Origin: Ectocarpus siliculosus | Lineage: Eukaryota; Sar; Phaeophyceae; Ectocarpales; Ectocarpaceae | Length of the DNA: 56,125 bases | NCBI GenBank assembly: GCA_000310025.1 | Contig: FN649726.1 | Coordinates: forward strand, 1,477,649-1,533,773 | Direction: 5' to 3' | Part shown: in pieces, positions 36,135 through 46,676 of the stretch | How the letters are laid out: each line of letters begins with the position of its first letter | Position numbering within the stretch: the stretch's first letter is position 1 | Made by a program: the position numbers and the translations under genes | The notes under the pieces: model-generated | The model's input: the letters and a program-made list of their open reading frames with translations, nothing else | What the model was told of the DNA's origin: nothing | The model's database searches: none

Positions 36135-38112
36135 CTACCGCAGGGGCCGCGGTTGCCCGCCACCGCCGGCGGCAGCATCGCGCCCTCTTCGCCGATCGCC
36201 CAGGGCTGCCTCGAAGTGACTCTGCGCCACCTCCGTGGACCCAATGCCTTCCCTCAGGGCCGCGAGCGCCGCCTCGCGGCACACGCCCGTCACGTGCGCA
36301 CCGGAGCTCCCCTCGGTTTCGCCGGCAAGCCACTCCGCGTACGCCTCCGCGCTGTCTAGCAAACCCCGCCGTCTTCGTGCGCGTGGCAAAGGCGCCGGAA
36401 TCTGCGGCGGCTGTGGCTGTGACGGCGATCGTTGCCGCGGCGGCACCCCAGTTCCAGCCCAATCGTCGCTGCTTACTTGGCCGCTGGCCTGACGGCCAAG
36501 TATTGGCGTGCCGCAAGAGCCACTTCCGCCGTCAGCATTGCCACTGTCGTTGACTACCTCCGCCGCCGCCGCCGCATCGGTGGCACCACTCGCACCCAGC
36601 TCTCCGCGCTCACCCACGACTCCCCCCTCACCATGCCCGACCTCCCCTTGCAAGGCGGCTCCTCCGCTGTCTGCGTCCCGTCCGTCACCACCTCCCTCGA
36701 CCTCTTCCTCCATCCGCAAAGGCATGCCGCGTAGGCGTTGGAGGAAGATGGCCGCGCGCGAGGCCGAGTCCGGGACGCCGAGGTGCACGCGGCGATCCAG
36801 CCGGCCCGGCCGGAGGAGCGCAGGGTCCAGGCGGTCGATGTCGTTGGTGGCCGCCAGGACGACCACGTGCCCGCCAGACTCCGACATGACCTGTTTCGTG
36901 ATAAAGGTCCGGGAAACAGCCAGATCCTAGCTGGTGAGGTCTGACGCTACCGCTGGTACCGCCAACAGTTATCAGACTCCGACATGACCTGAACCGGCCG
37001 CGTGACCATGCGGGCTACAGCGAATAGCTGGTGAGGTCGTACGCTACTGGTACGACCAACCAACATCAAGAAGTTCTTTGGTAAGGAAAAGATGCGAGAC
37101 CGAGCGGGAGACGGAACACGGGCGAGGGGCTACATATTCGGAAAAACAATTACACAACACAGAAAGACTACCCGTTCGAGATATACCCACAGTCGAACGG
37201 GATGTGGTGGGGTCTTTTACGTAAACGAGCGGGAACGATGTCAAAACATTGAAACACATTAGTACTTATTGACTCACCCCATCCATCTCTACCAAGAGAG
37301 TGCTGAGGATCCGATCGAAAGTCTGCTCCGTTGAAGAGTGGTATCCTCGACGTGCAGCGACTCCCTCCACCTGTCCACCCAAAGTAAGCCATATTTTACA
37401 GACACACAAAAAACGTTTTCAGCCGCACTGAGACATATTTACTAATTAGTCAGCCAGTTGCGCTGTCGATGCCTATCTAAAAAAAAAAAAAGACGCACAC
37501 ATTTTCACCCAGGATACAACAGCCACTTGCTGCGCTGAAGAGAATGAAGTGGTGTTGTGAAGGGTGGACAGACCGCCAAAGGCGAGTGAACACCGCGCTG
37601 GAAAGTGACTAACGCGACATTTCTCAGTTTCTGAAAAGTGACGGAATCGACACTTGCTCAGCGTAGTCTTGTTCCTGCATGACACAAAATCTTCTTTATG
37701 AATCTTTCATTGAATACTTTTTGGCGACAATCGCGGTGTTCTCAGCGCATTCTGTTCTTGCATATGCCTGCCTGCATGGCACAAAATCTTCCATGTTTAA
37801 ATCTTCGATGTTTATTGTGTCGGCAACATTCAAATATAAGGCGAAAAATTGTCGCCCGCTGTTCACGTATGGTGACAATCGTGGCATTCTCTGAAAGAAG
37901 AGGTGTGTATCGTTGCCATGCATATCGCGAACGTTCGTGCGTACCTGGTCGAGGAAGAGCACACAGGGAGCGGCCGCCCTTGCCGCCGCGAAAAGATCCG
38001 ACACGTTTCGCTCGGACCGGCCGACCACCTGTCCGTCGGAAACAGTCCAAAACATGCCTGCCGTTGGTTAGCTTGTTGACGTGAACAAGAGAAAGGCATA
38101 GAGAGACAGACA

Positions 38113-38157
<45 letters not shown>

Positions 38158-38174
38158 GGCAGACAGACAGACAA

Positions 38175-38207
<33 letters not shown>

Positions 38208-41200
38208 GACAGACAGGCAGACAGACACACACTCACACACAACCAAGAGAGAGACTACCGACTACCTACTATCTCTCTCGAAAGCAAAAAAAGGCGTGAT
38301 GGCCACCAAGGCCCCCCCGCATTCAAAGACAAACGATCCAAGCAACGGCAAGATGGCCACTGCTGCCGCCCCGTCCACCAGCTCCCGCCGTTTTTCCGCT
38401 TCACCTTGTCAACGAGGTCCGAGCACCTCACTTCCAAGAAGTTGGCGACGCCTTCCACCTCCGCGGCGAGCGCTCGCGCCACGCTCGTCTTGCCACAGCC
38501 GGGAGGACCGTGAAGGAGCGCGCCTGTCGCGCCCTTCAGCCCCAGATCCCGCAGCAGATCGGGGTTTGCCAGAGGCGTTAGGACGAAGGCGCGGAGCTCG
38601 GCCATGGCGGCGTCGCACCCGACAAGCGGCGGGGATACCGATATCTCCCCTCGCTGTAAAAAAAAAGGCGTGGAGGGGGGGCGGGGGGGTGACGTCATTC
38701 TGAGGCAAGGGCAGAGCTTCTTCTAAGATGCGGAGGGAGGAGGAAGCAAAACACTACGCGCGGTCTTTTTCACGGGGCTTCTATAGGGTTCAGCTCGCAC
38801 GCAGCAGGAAATACAGGAGGTGGGCGCAGAACGCAGCCCACACAGCTTCACAACCTCTCGGATATGGCCCAAATGGCAAGTACATAAATTCCTCTGGTAC
38901 TGATTGACCTTTACGGTGAGTTCTTCAGGCCTGTATATGGTCTCAATAAGACGTACGTGGGTGTTCACAATCGCCGCACCTCCTTTCCAACGTCGCCCCC
39001 CCACATCCCTGCAGAGTGCCCGGCCAGCGACGCCGGCCGAACGACGTTCAACGCTGCCCAAAAGTCCAGCAATCGGACTCCCGGCGCGCCGCCCTTGTCG
39101 CCCCCTCCGCCTTCCCCACATCCACCGATAGCGGCCAAATCCCCTCCCGCTTCGTGACGTCCAGCACCCTTTACCACGTCGACGGCGCCGGCAGCGGTGG
39201 CCGCCGAGAAGTGGCTCATGGCCGCCTCGCGGCACAAGCGCTCCAGGTCGGACCCCAGGTAGCCGTGGCACCTCGCGGCGACTAGCTCAAGAAACTCGTC
39301 CCTTGTCCGCGGTGGTGAAACCGCGGGAGGCGTCAACGCGACAACTGCAGATACAGGCGTGGCGGCCGCCGCCTCCGCCTCCTCCTCCCTGTTTGGTTTC
39401 TCCAATCGAAACGGCGATTCGTCGTCGACGACGTCTGTCTTCTCTTCGTAAGGAGGATGCGGTGGCATTGCGGCGCCCGCTGTTGCAGCAGCAACCGGCG
39501 GCTCAGGCGGCGGTCGTGACGGCAGCGGCGGCGACGACGGTAGCACCTCGAGAACCATGTCCCGGGCGTGGATGCTCAAGATGGACGCGCGCGCGGCGCT
39601 GTCCAATGCGCCCAGCCGCAGTACGGCCTCCAGGCGGCCCCGCTGGAGCAGGGAGGGGCCGAGAGCGGCAGGGTCTGGACAGGTGGCCAGGAAAAACACG
39701 CGGGGCGCGGACGGCGGGCGACGGAACCGGTCCATCGCCTCTAGGAGCACGGAGAGAACCTTGGGGGAACAGGTTCACAGCGATCAGGGGTGGGTGGGTG
39801 GGTACAGGTTGGGCAAGATGTTTGTGTGGACTATATTAATTGATTGATTGATCCGGTTGTTCCCCGTTCATCACCTAACCCTTCCCCTTAACATCGCCAC
39901 GGGACCATATGGCATCCTTCACCTCGCCGACTACTCTATCCTTCGTGGGATACATGGCTTTCTCACGCACGCCGGCTCACTCCTCTGGATACCCGCAACA
40001 AAAACGTGACAAGAGATCAACTAGGACAACACACGAGCAACACGACGACAGCCGAGCTTGAACACTTCCATGGCAGTGGTGCGTCTCCGCTTCCGTGCTT
40101 CCGTTTACCTGTAGCTCTGTGATGCCCGCGGCCTCTGGGCGTCTCCTGCAGATACACTCGACCTGGTCCAGGACAACCACGGACGGCGAGCACGTCCAAG
40201 CCCTAGCCAAAAACTCCTGCCACCGAAAGCGCGGACGGGACGGGCAACGAACACAACCCACCAGTGAGAGCGGCGAGGATAAGAAAAAGCGGCAGTGGGG
40301 CACGGAGTTGTTTCGTTGCCACGGCCGAGACGAGTCGAGTTTTTTAGTTGGAAGTCACGCCGGGGTGAGACATGCCACGGGCGGTGTCTTGTGTGCCCGG
40401 CTGCCATGGCGTGAAAATATACCGTTTATCGCCACGCACCCTTCTTGCTCGGTGCGTTGTGCGTGGGAAGAGAGTAAGAGAGAGACAGAGAGAGACAGAG
40501 AGCAAGAGAAAGAGAGAGAGAGTAATGGCTTCGTGCCCGGCGCTCTGGGGAATCGGCCCGCTTGTTTCGCCGCATCTGCTGTCACGCCAACAATGGTTGG
40601 GAAGTCGCTTCCAAACCGTACCTGCCCGAGAAAGGCGACAGCCGGGTACTGAATGCGCTAGGTCCCGGGTATGGCACGAAAGGATGAAATAATCAACGTC
40701 GCTGTCTCAATATCAGACACCGTTCCGACCTCTACTCAGTACATTCTCTTACTCACCAGATAAACTCAGAAACGAGTTCCTCGGTACAATCTAACCTCAG
40801 AAAAAAGGTGCAAGTCAAAGACGAGCAGCATTGAAAGCGGCCCATGCCACCGGATTGTGCCGCCTAGCAGCAGGTACACACCTGCACGTACTGCTCCGCC
40901 TCGCCACGGTCACGTCGGAACACGGAAGCACAGTCCAGGAAGAACCATGGTGCGCCAGAATGCTCCGCAACCGATCTGGAGACAGATCGGGAAACTGTTT
41001 AGATCGAAGGCCTGTTCGTACATACTCATGCGTCGTCGTATAGGCAGCAGCCAATTCGCTACACCCGGGGAGAGGCGCGGGTGCCTTGCAGACAACAGGT
41101 AGTCCAGGCACCAACAACAACGATTCGGTTGCTCTGAATATGGCAACCGCTCCGTCAGCTAAGATTGACATGGCTATGCGAATCACCTTTGCACAGCAGT

Positions 41201-42780
41201 CACCAAGCCGGCCCCTCCACGCGCGACGATACGCGAAACCTGGGGACACGGGCGGACCCGTTTCCCCGAAGCGCACCCCACAGGAAACAAACATATATAT
41301 CATCTATCTCTTAGCGGCTGCAGCAGCAGCAGCAGCAGGTTTCAAATATTAACCGCGGTACGAGAAAAGCCAAAAACACGCAAACGACATGAGACAACAC
41401 CCAAACATCGGCAGGTGGCACACAGCTTGAACTTTACGAGGGCACGCCCTACGCGTACCTGGCGAGGAGGGTCTTGCCTACTCCGGTCGGTCCGTGACAC
41501 AACAGGCCACTAGCAGGCGCCGTCAGCTCATCCCCCCCTGCGGTCTCGCTGACGCTGCTTTCCTCACTTCCCCTCAATACCGTGCCTACGGCAGCAATAG
41601 CCGTCGCGACGTCATCCCCAAGCCCGCCGAAGTCTCGCTCCACCAGTCGGATCCACTCCCTGGCACCGGGGGAGCGGTAGGGTTGTGGCGCCGAGAGACC
41701 GGCGGTGGCTGGGGTGCCGGAGGGTTCTGCTTCTGCTACAGCGACGCCTTTGTCGTCGGTTGGTTTCTGCCAACTGCGAGGGGCGTTCACCGAACCAGCA
41801 TCCGCGGAGGAGGACGCAGCAGCAGCACCGTCGGCAAGAGGGCCAACGCTTTCGGCAGGGCCCGCGACACCGCCGCGTCTCGATCGAGTCGGCGGCAACA
41901 GGCGCAGCTCGGTGGCGCCGTGCACCCTCACCACAACAACACCCCCGGTGCTGCCTACCTCCACCGCCGGCACCCGCCACTGCTCTTCTGCGCACACCTC
42001 GACGACGATCAGCGCGAAGAGACCGGCCACGCTGAACACAGAGCCCTCGGCAAGTACCTCTCCTTCCAGCGCATGAGGCAAAATCGAGGACACCGCGGCC
42101 AGAGAAGCTCGGCCGTCGTCGATTCTGCCGGCTAAGTCAGGCCTTCCGGTGGACGCCGACACCGAGTACGGACCGCTGAGCTTAACCACGGACGCGAGTG
42201 CGATGGAATCAGTCGGAAGCTCGCGCACCGACAACCTCGTACCGCCGCTGCTGCTACCGGTTTCGCCGACTGCTGACATTGTTGGGCAACCGCCCAGGGC
42301 CTCAGCGAGACAGGGCGACAACGCAGCGGGGCAGCAGCGATGCGTGTCGGCGACGCTTCCTTCTCGTCTCTCCTTGTCGCTTTCGGCGGAAATACCACGA
42401 GACGCGGCAGGCGACGACGAGGATTGGCTCTTGTCCGGCACGCTGCCGCTGTTCCTTGGAAGCGCGAGGACTGTCACAGGCAGCCAAAGCCTGCGGGGCC
42501 AACCGTCTCTTTTACCGACGCCTGCACGGCGAGAACCATCAGACCTTTCGGTGTGAGCTTCGGCTGTGCCATCCCTCTGTGGTGTTTGCGCCAGCGATAC
42601 CTGTGCCACGCCGGACTGGAGCAAGGAACATGATGCGGCACAACCTGCTGCCAACCACAGGACCGATCGTCCACCAGAGATAGGGTCCCGCGCAAGCTCT
42701 TCCTCCAAGCAGGCCGGACGCCCGATGACGTCGGCCAACAGTTCGGAGCACTCTTCCTGTGCTGCTATGGCTGGCCCCAT
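36135..42780 (-). CDS. Two-domain AAA+ ATPase, AFG2/SPATA5-like, with Gln in both Walker B motifs
   Basis: Exons, all phase-consistent: 42780-41459 (N-terminal region, then FGGLGDD and D1 Walker A GPTGVGKT); 40975-40882 (ASVFRRDRGEAEQYVQ); 40216-40109 (D1 Walker B PSVVVLDQVE); 39759-38980 (D1 second region FFLATCPDPAALGPSLLQRG, acidic insert, SDLERLCREAAM, linker); 38653-38405 (D2 LVGCDAAMAELR, Walker A GPPGCGKT); 38028-37945 (VVGRSERNVSDLF, CVLFLDQ); 37370-37278 (VEGVAARRG, LVEMDG); 36890-36135 (LAATNDIDRLDPALLRPGRL, insert, GAHVTGVCREAALAALREGI, stop TAG). About 1,160 residues. The D2 C-terminal CREAALAAL...HFEAAL segment is most like AFG2 (Drg1)/SPATA5, hexameric remodelers that strip factors from pre-60S ribosomes. 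That role is family knowledge, not shown here. PEX1/PEX6 or another CDC48 relative is less likely. The ATG at 42780 is my choice; the frame stays open upstream to a TTG at 42906, so a 5' exon is possible. Confidence 0.85.
36872..37062. repeat. Diverged tandem duplication across a splice acceptor of the AAA+ gene
   Basis: The segment 36872-36960 (CAGACTCCGACATGACCTG, then TAGCTGGTGAGGTC and ACGCTACCGCTGGTAC) recurs in altered form at about 36969-37062. The first unit contains the first codons and acceptor of the last exon. The second carries the same acceptor-proximal sequence within the intron. Confidence 0.7.
37157..37218 (-). repeat. Dispersed repeat R2, inverted copy
   Basis: Reverse complement of the sequence at 8306-8368 with about two mismatches. 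It sits in the last intron of the AAA+ gene. Confidence 0.85.
37404..37480 (+). repeat. Dispersed short repeat R1, diverged copy
   Basis: AACGTTTTCAGCCGCACTGAG, a TATTTACTAATTAGTCAGCC core and CGCTGTCGATGCCTAT match the order of blocks in R1 at 2574-2670, but with more changes. Confidence 0.5.
38109..38230 (+). repeat. (CAGA)n microsatellite
   Basis: About 120 bp of CAGA/GACA tetranucleotide repeat with a few interruptions, in the D2 intron of the AAA+ gene between the exons at 38405 and 38028. Confidence 0.95.
40471..40523 (+). repeat. GA-rich simple repeat
   Basis: AGAGAGAGACAGAGAGAG-type stretch in an intron of the AAA+ gene. Confidence 0.9.
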
Positions 42781-43517
42781 CCATCCAGCATCGAGACACA
42801 GGAGCAAGAGACTGCGTCTCTTCGTCGTCCATGGGCGGCTATGTAGATCCCTCTCTCCCTCCCACGGCAACAGCGCTGGGCGAAGCAAAAAAAAAAAACC
42901 TGCCAACCAATGTGGTGAAAATGGGTTTCAGTCTAGTTCGCGAGGCGTTATTGGTTGAGATAAGAAACGGTCGACACGTTTCTGAGTTTCTAGACGACTG
43001 GACCGACCGACCAAGTACTGTAGTGTAGTTGCTACTACAGCAGTGCTGATGTGGATGACCTAGTGCTGAGACAAGCATAGACCTAAAGTCACGAGAGTTA
43101 GCCTAAAACATGAGAGAGTGCATATCATTGGATTTAAGTGTAACCAATCAGATGGTTGTGTAGAGGTATCTATCTATCACGGACCACGGACTGACGTGTT
43201 GTGTCTGTTCGTGACGATTATTGAAGTTGGACCGTCCGGAAGCTTGGCTCCGTTAAGCCTCGCACATGATCACTCTCACTGCTTTGCCCTCAGTTCCGAA
43301 CGTCTAGAGCTGATTGCAAGAGTGCCGACGACAACCGAACCAAAGACGCTTGAACACAAGTGCCTGCACTGACAAGCTCGAGCCTGTCTGTTAGCAGAGA
43401 AGAGGCAGAACCCAGTTCTCCCCACAGTGGCGTCGTCGGCTTCAAGCTTAGTCTAGCTTGCTTGTGCGTCGAGCGTTCACGGTTGCCGTCGACGGCTGTC
43501 GATCGGTCACGCGCTTT

Positions 43518-44798
43518 CTACGGATCGCTGCTGTCGCCGCGTGACGTACCGCTAGGGTACCGTCCGCCGACGCGCGAAACGGGGCTGAGACCGCCGTGAA
43601 AAACGCAACCCCCGGCGAGGGGGGCGTTCGCACGATCGCCGGAAAGGGATCGTCGCGTGAGGTCGCGGCGCAGCAAGCGCGCCCGAGCGGTTCGGCACAA
43701 CGTGCGACTCCGCTCGTCGGCGGTTCCACACGGAACATGGACCCTGAGGCGGGTTAGGGTTAGAGTGGCCGCCTCGGCTTTGGCCCTCGCCGTCTCGGCG
43801 TCAGGCGCGCCGCGGGCTTCGGTCCCGTCGGCAGTGGCCTTTCGCTGCCGGGCTTCCAACAGCCGCAGCTCGGCCAGAGCGCCGGTAAAGCGCGCCTCCA
43901 GCGTGGCGCGCGCCTGCATCACAGCGCGCAGCTCCTCCTGCAGGCCTTCCACTAAGCCCTGCTGTGAGCGCACCGTGTTATTCACCTGCCGGTATGCGTG
44001 ACGGTCATTTTGGTGCGCCACGCGGTCGCGGAGCCCTAGCCGATCCGCGCGGGCCGTCGCGTCCCGGGCCCGCGGCCCCAGGTCCACGGCCTCTGCGGCG
44101 ACCGCCTTCTGGGCGGCCTTCTTAGCGGCATATTCCTCGATGGAAGGCGGCGTCTTGCGCGGCAGCTTCGCCGGGCCGGGCGTCGCCACCCGCGCGGCCT
44201 TCGGCGCGCGGCGCGACGGAGCGGCGCCCGCGCCGACCGCTCGGGCGGACCGCTCGGCCGCCCCCGCCGCGGGGACGTCTCCCGCCTCCCCTGGTTTGGC
44301 CTCGACGACCGCCTGCTGGGCGACCTGCAGCTCCTGCTGGAGGCGCTCCACACGTACCTCCTCCGCAGAAGGGAGCTCGGCCCCCGCGCCCCCACCTTCC
44401 GCCACCTGCTGCAACCCGGACGTGGAGAGGGGCGCGAAACGGTTTTGGGTTAACACTGCGGACGCAAGCGAGACCGGCGCCCGACGCGGGCCGGTTTTCT
44501 TGGCGCGCACGTAATCGGGATCGGACCCGCGGGTACGGGGAGGGGACTTACCCTCAAACACCGCTAGCCGGTGGGCCTCAAACGCCTTGTCCGCCTCCGC
44601 TAGGGACCGAGCCAACGCTACCGACTCAGCCCACTCCGGGTCAGAATCGACCTCAGGGTCGCTCATGTCCCGCACCAACTTGAGCGTCGCCGGCAAGTCC
44701 GGGTCACGCACCTCGAACGACGCCGGCGGCGCCCGGTGCTCACCGAGCAGATCGGCCAAGAGACGTTCGCGATCGGCGGCCGGCCAGCCAGCTACCAT
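43518..44798 (-). CDS. Unidentified GC-rich coiled-coil protein
   Basis: A single open frame of about 427 codons from ATG at 44798 to a TAG-type stop at 43518. The frame stays open further upstream to a TTG at 44945, with a possible acceptor (GTTGCAG) that would make this an internal exon. The N-terminal third begins MVAGWPAADRERLL and has acidic patches. The middle is Ala/Glu/Gln-rich with heptad-like runs (VERLQQELQVAQQAVVEAKP), then a Lys/Arg/Pro-rich basic stretch (PAKLPRKTPPSIEEYAAKKA) and a second helical run (LVEGLQEELRAVMQARATLE). The last 100 residues are Arg-rich and look less protein-like, so a donor around 43740 is possible. No enzymatic motif is seen. The GC bias exceeds that of its neighbours. 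It could be a gag-like or viral-derived structural protein, or a host gene. Confidence 0.45.
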   Translation of the reverse strand: MVAGWPAADRERLLADLLGEHRAPPASFEVRDPDLPATLKLVRDMSDPEVDSDPEWAESVALARSLAEADKAFEAHRLAVFEGKSPPRTRGSDPDYVRAKKTGPRRAPVSLASAVLTQNRFAPLSTSGLQQVAEGGGAGAELPSAEEVRVERLQQELQVAQQAVVEAKPGEAGDVPAAGAAERSARAVGAGAAPSRRAPKAARVATPGPAKLPRKTPPSIEEYAAKKAAQKAVAAEAVDLGPRARDATARADRLGLRDRVAHQNDRHAYRQVNNTVRSQQGLVEGLQEELRAVMQARATLEARFTGALAELRLLEARQRKATADGTEARGAPDAETARAKAEAATLTLTRLRVHVPCGTADERSRTLCRTARARLLRRDLTRRSLSGDRANAPLAGGCVFHGGLSPVSRVGGRYPSGTSRGDSSDP

Positions 44799-45275
44799 GT
44801 CACCGACCGCCACCACCGCGGGGGACGGGTACCCAACACGCCTCACCTGCCCGAGGTAGCCCGCACCTTGCACCACCTGTGGAGCTGCAACTTTAGCACA
44901 GCGTCGTGCGACAGGACAAAACAACTCAGGAAGTAACGCAACCAATCATCACCTTGACATAGTGCAACAGCATTTCAACCGCATGAGGAACCGCCCTTCA
45001 AGACTTCCATCGCCTACGTCTCTGTTCTCTCGCTCCTGTTGCGTTTGTAGTTGAACTCCGCTGGGTTCGAAATAGTTGTGTAGTAGCACGACGCTGGGCT
45101 AATACGGCAGCTCGCCTACGTCTCTGTTCTCTCGCTCTTGTAGCATTTGTAGTTGAACTCGGAAAAACACGGTGTGACATGAGCAAAGGTTGAACCCGAA
45201 CGATTCAGTTAAATTGTAAGGTGCAAGGGGAGCGTCAGCCCTAGGAACGTCGACCAAAAAATAAAATCAAGTCGC

Positions 45276-46260
45276 ACCTCAAAATTCGGCCAGGTGAGCA
45301 GGCACTTGAGCAGAGGGCTGAGCAGCCTCTTTGTCGGCGGTCGAGTTGAGCTCCCGCAGCTGCTGCTTGTCTTCGAGAATGCCGGTCACGGTCTTCGTCC
45401 AAGCGCGCTTGGCGCAGAAAGTGAAGGGGCGGCTCGTCCCAGTCCTTGACCACCAACTCGCCGTCGGTGATGACGCCGGTGCAGCCGGTCTCGAGGTCGA
45501 TGGCCGGGGAACACTCAGGGTCGTAGCTGAAGCACGTTTTCTTTTTTTTTGTGCGGAACGCACGCGCAGAGGGAGAAAAGCGCCCAACAGCAGTCGTCAT
45601 TTCAGCACAGCTGTAAAAACATGTTCGGACGCAGTGACAACAATGTTCCCTCGATCATGACCAATCCCGCGCAAGTACAAAGCAGCAAGCACAGGAGATG
45701 CACTTTCTATTTTCAAGTAACACAGTTGGAACTGTTTACGGCAGAACAAAACTACAATATTTGACCACAGAACGAAAGTTTTCACAGCATCTACGATTTC
45801 CACAGCAGCAGGAACGATCACGAATAGGTCAGGGCAGCAACTACTCTTAGGCGCCGGAGAACACGATTAAGTGAGGGCAGCAAACTAGTCGCAGTCGTAC
45901 GGAAGAACTCATGAGTGGAACGCAAACCAACGCAGGCCGACGTGCATGAAAACTTACCCTCTCCGCCCGGGTAGAAGGACACACCGATCAAACTTTTTAC
46001 GGGAGAACAATTTTTTTGTACGACAGAACTAAATATTTCCACGGCAGCAGTAAAGCGATCACGCGTAGGTCAGGGCAGCAACCTACTCACAGCCGTACCA
46101 GACAAGGCATAAATTTAACGCTAACGCGACGCAGACATGAAGACATGAAGACTTACTCCGATGTGTTCCGGGCCGGCGGTGGTCGCGTTCTTGAAACGCT
46201 GGCCGCCCGAGGTCTTAGCCCCGGCGCAGTGGGCAAAAACTCCGTGGATGTTCTCCCAAA
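45276..46260 (-). CDS. Fragments of an unidentified spliced gene, possibly decayed
   Basis: Exon 46260-46157 reads WENIHGVFAHCAGAKTSG and ends at a strong donor (GGA|GTAAGTC). A second small piece near 46000-45957 (IGVSFYPGGE) also ends at GTAAGT. A third at about 45535-45276 reads YDPECSPAIDLETGCTGVI, then DGELVVKDWDEPP. There the frame has to shift to continue into CAKRAWTKTVTGILEDKQQL and on to a stop. The protein-like composition, the repeated GTAAGT donors and the frame change suggest a multi-exon gene or repeat-family member with a frameshift. I do not recognise the family. Confidence 0.35.
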
Positions 46261-46285
46261 CTGGCACGATGCATAAACGTAGTGG

Positions 46286-46550
46286 TCACACGTCAGGAAC
46301 TCTCCGCCGTCCTTCTTCTTGACATCATGAACATCACCCTGTCCAAGGCCTCCCCCTTGAAGCGCAAGCAAGAGGAAGCAGCCGCCCCGAAGGCCAAGCC
46401 GCGCGCCCTGCGTCCTTCAGGCAGAGTGTGCAGTGTGGTGGGGCTGGTCCTTGCTCGGCTTGAGGAGTGAGAGGGACACCTTGCAGGACGTTGGATCCTT
46501 CCACAGGTTGTATTGTGGTCACACGTCAGGAACTCTCCGCCGTCCTTCAC
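46286..46550. repeat. Short direct duplication of about 32 bp
   Basis: GTGGTCACACGTCAGGAACTCTCCGCCGTCCTTC occurs at 46280-46313 and again at about 46515-46548, same orientation, about 235 bp apart. It overlaps the upstream end of the unidentified spliced gene. Confidence 0.85.
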
Positions 46551-46628
46551 TGATAATGTCCAGTAAACTGGCTGCGTGCCGCAGCCAGTTCTCCTTGTAC
46601 TGGCGCTGCGCGCCAGTCCCCAACCCTA

Positions 46629-46676
46629 CTGCTAGTAGTAGCAGTAGGAGCAGTAGGAGCAGTAGTAGTAGTAGAG
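46629..46676 (+). repeat. AGT/AGC trinucleotide repeat
   Basis: Tract of AGTAGTAGTAGCAGTAGGAGCAG type. It would encode Ser or Leu runs but lies outside any supported exon. Confidence 0.9.

Noticed and set aside
35656-36553. Long plus- and minus-strand ORFs overlapping the last AAA+ exon (for example 35870-36553 +)
   Set aside because: They are shadows of the GC-rich exon on the other strand or in other frames; only the minus frame with LAATNDIDRLDP carries domain motifs.
40815-41303. A 162-codon minus-strand ORF within the AAA+ gene
   Set aside because: The real exon there (40975-40882) is in another frame, giving SVAEHSGAPWFFLDC and GEAEQYVQ with matching phases on both sides.
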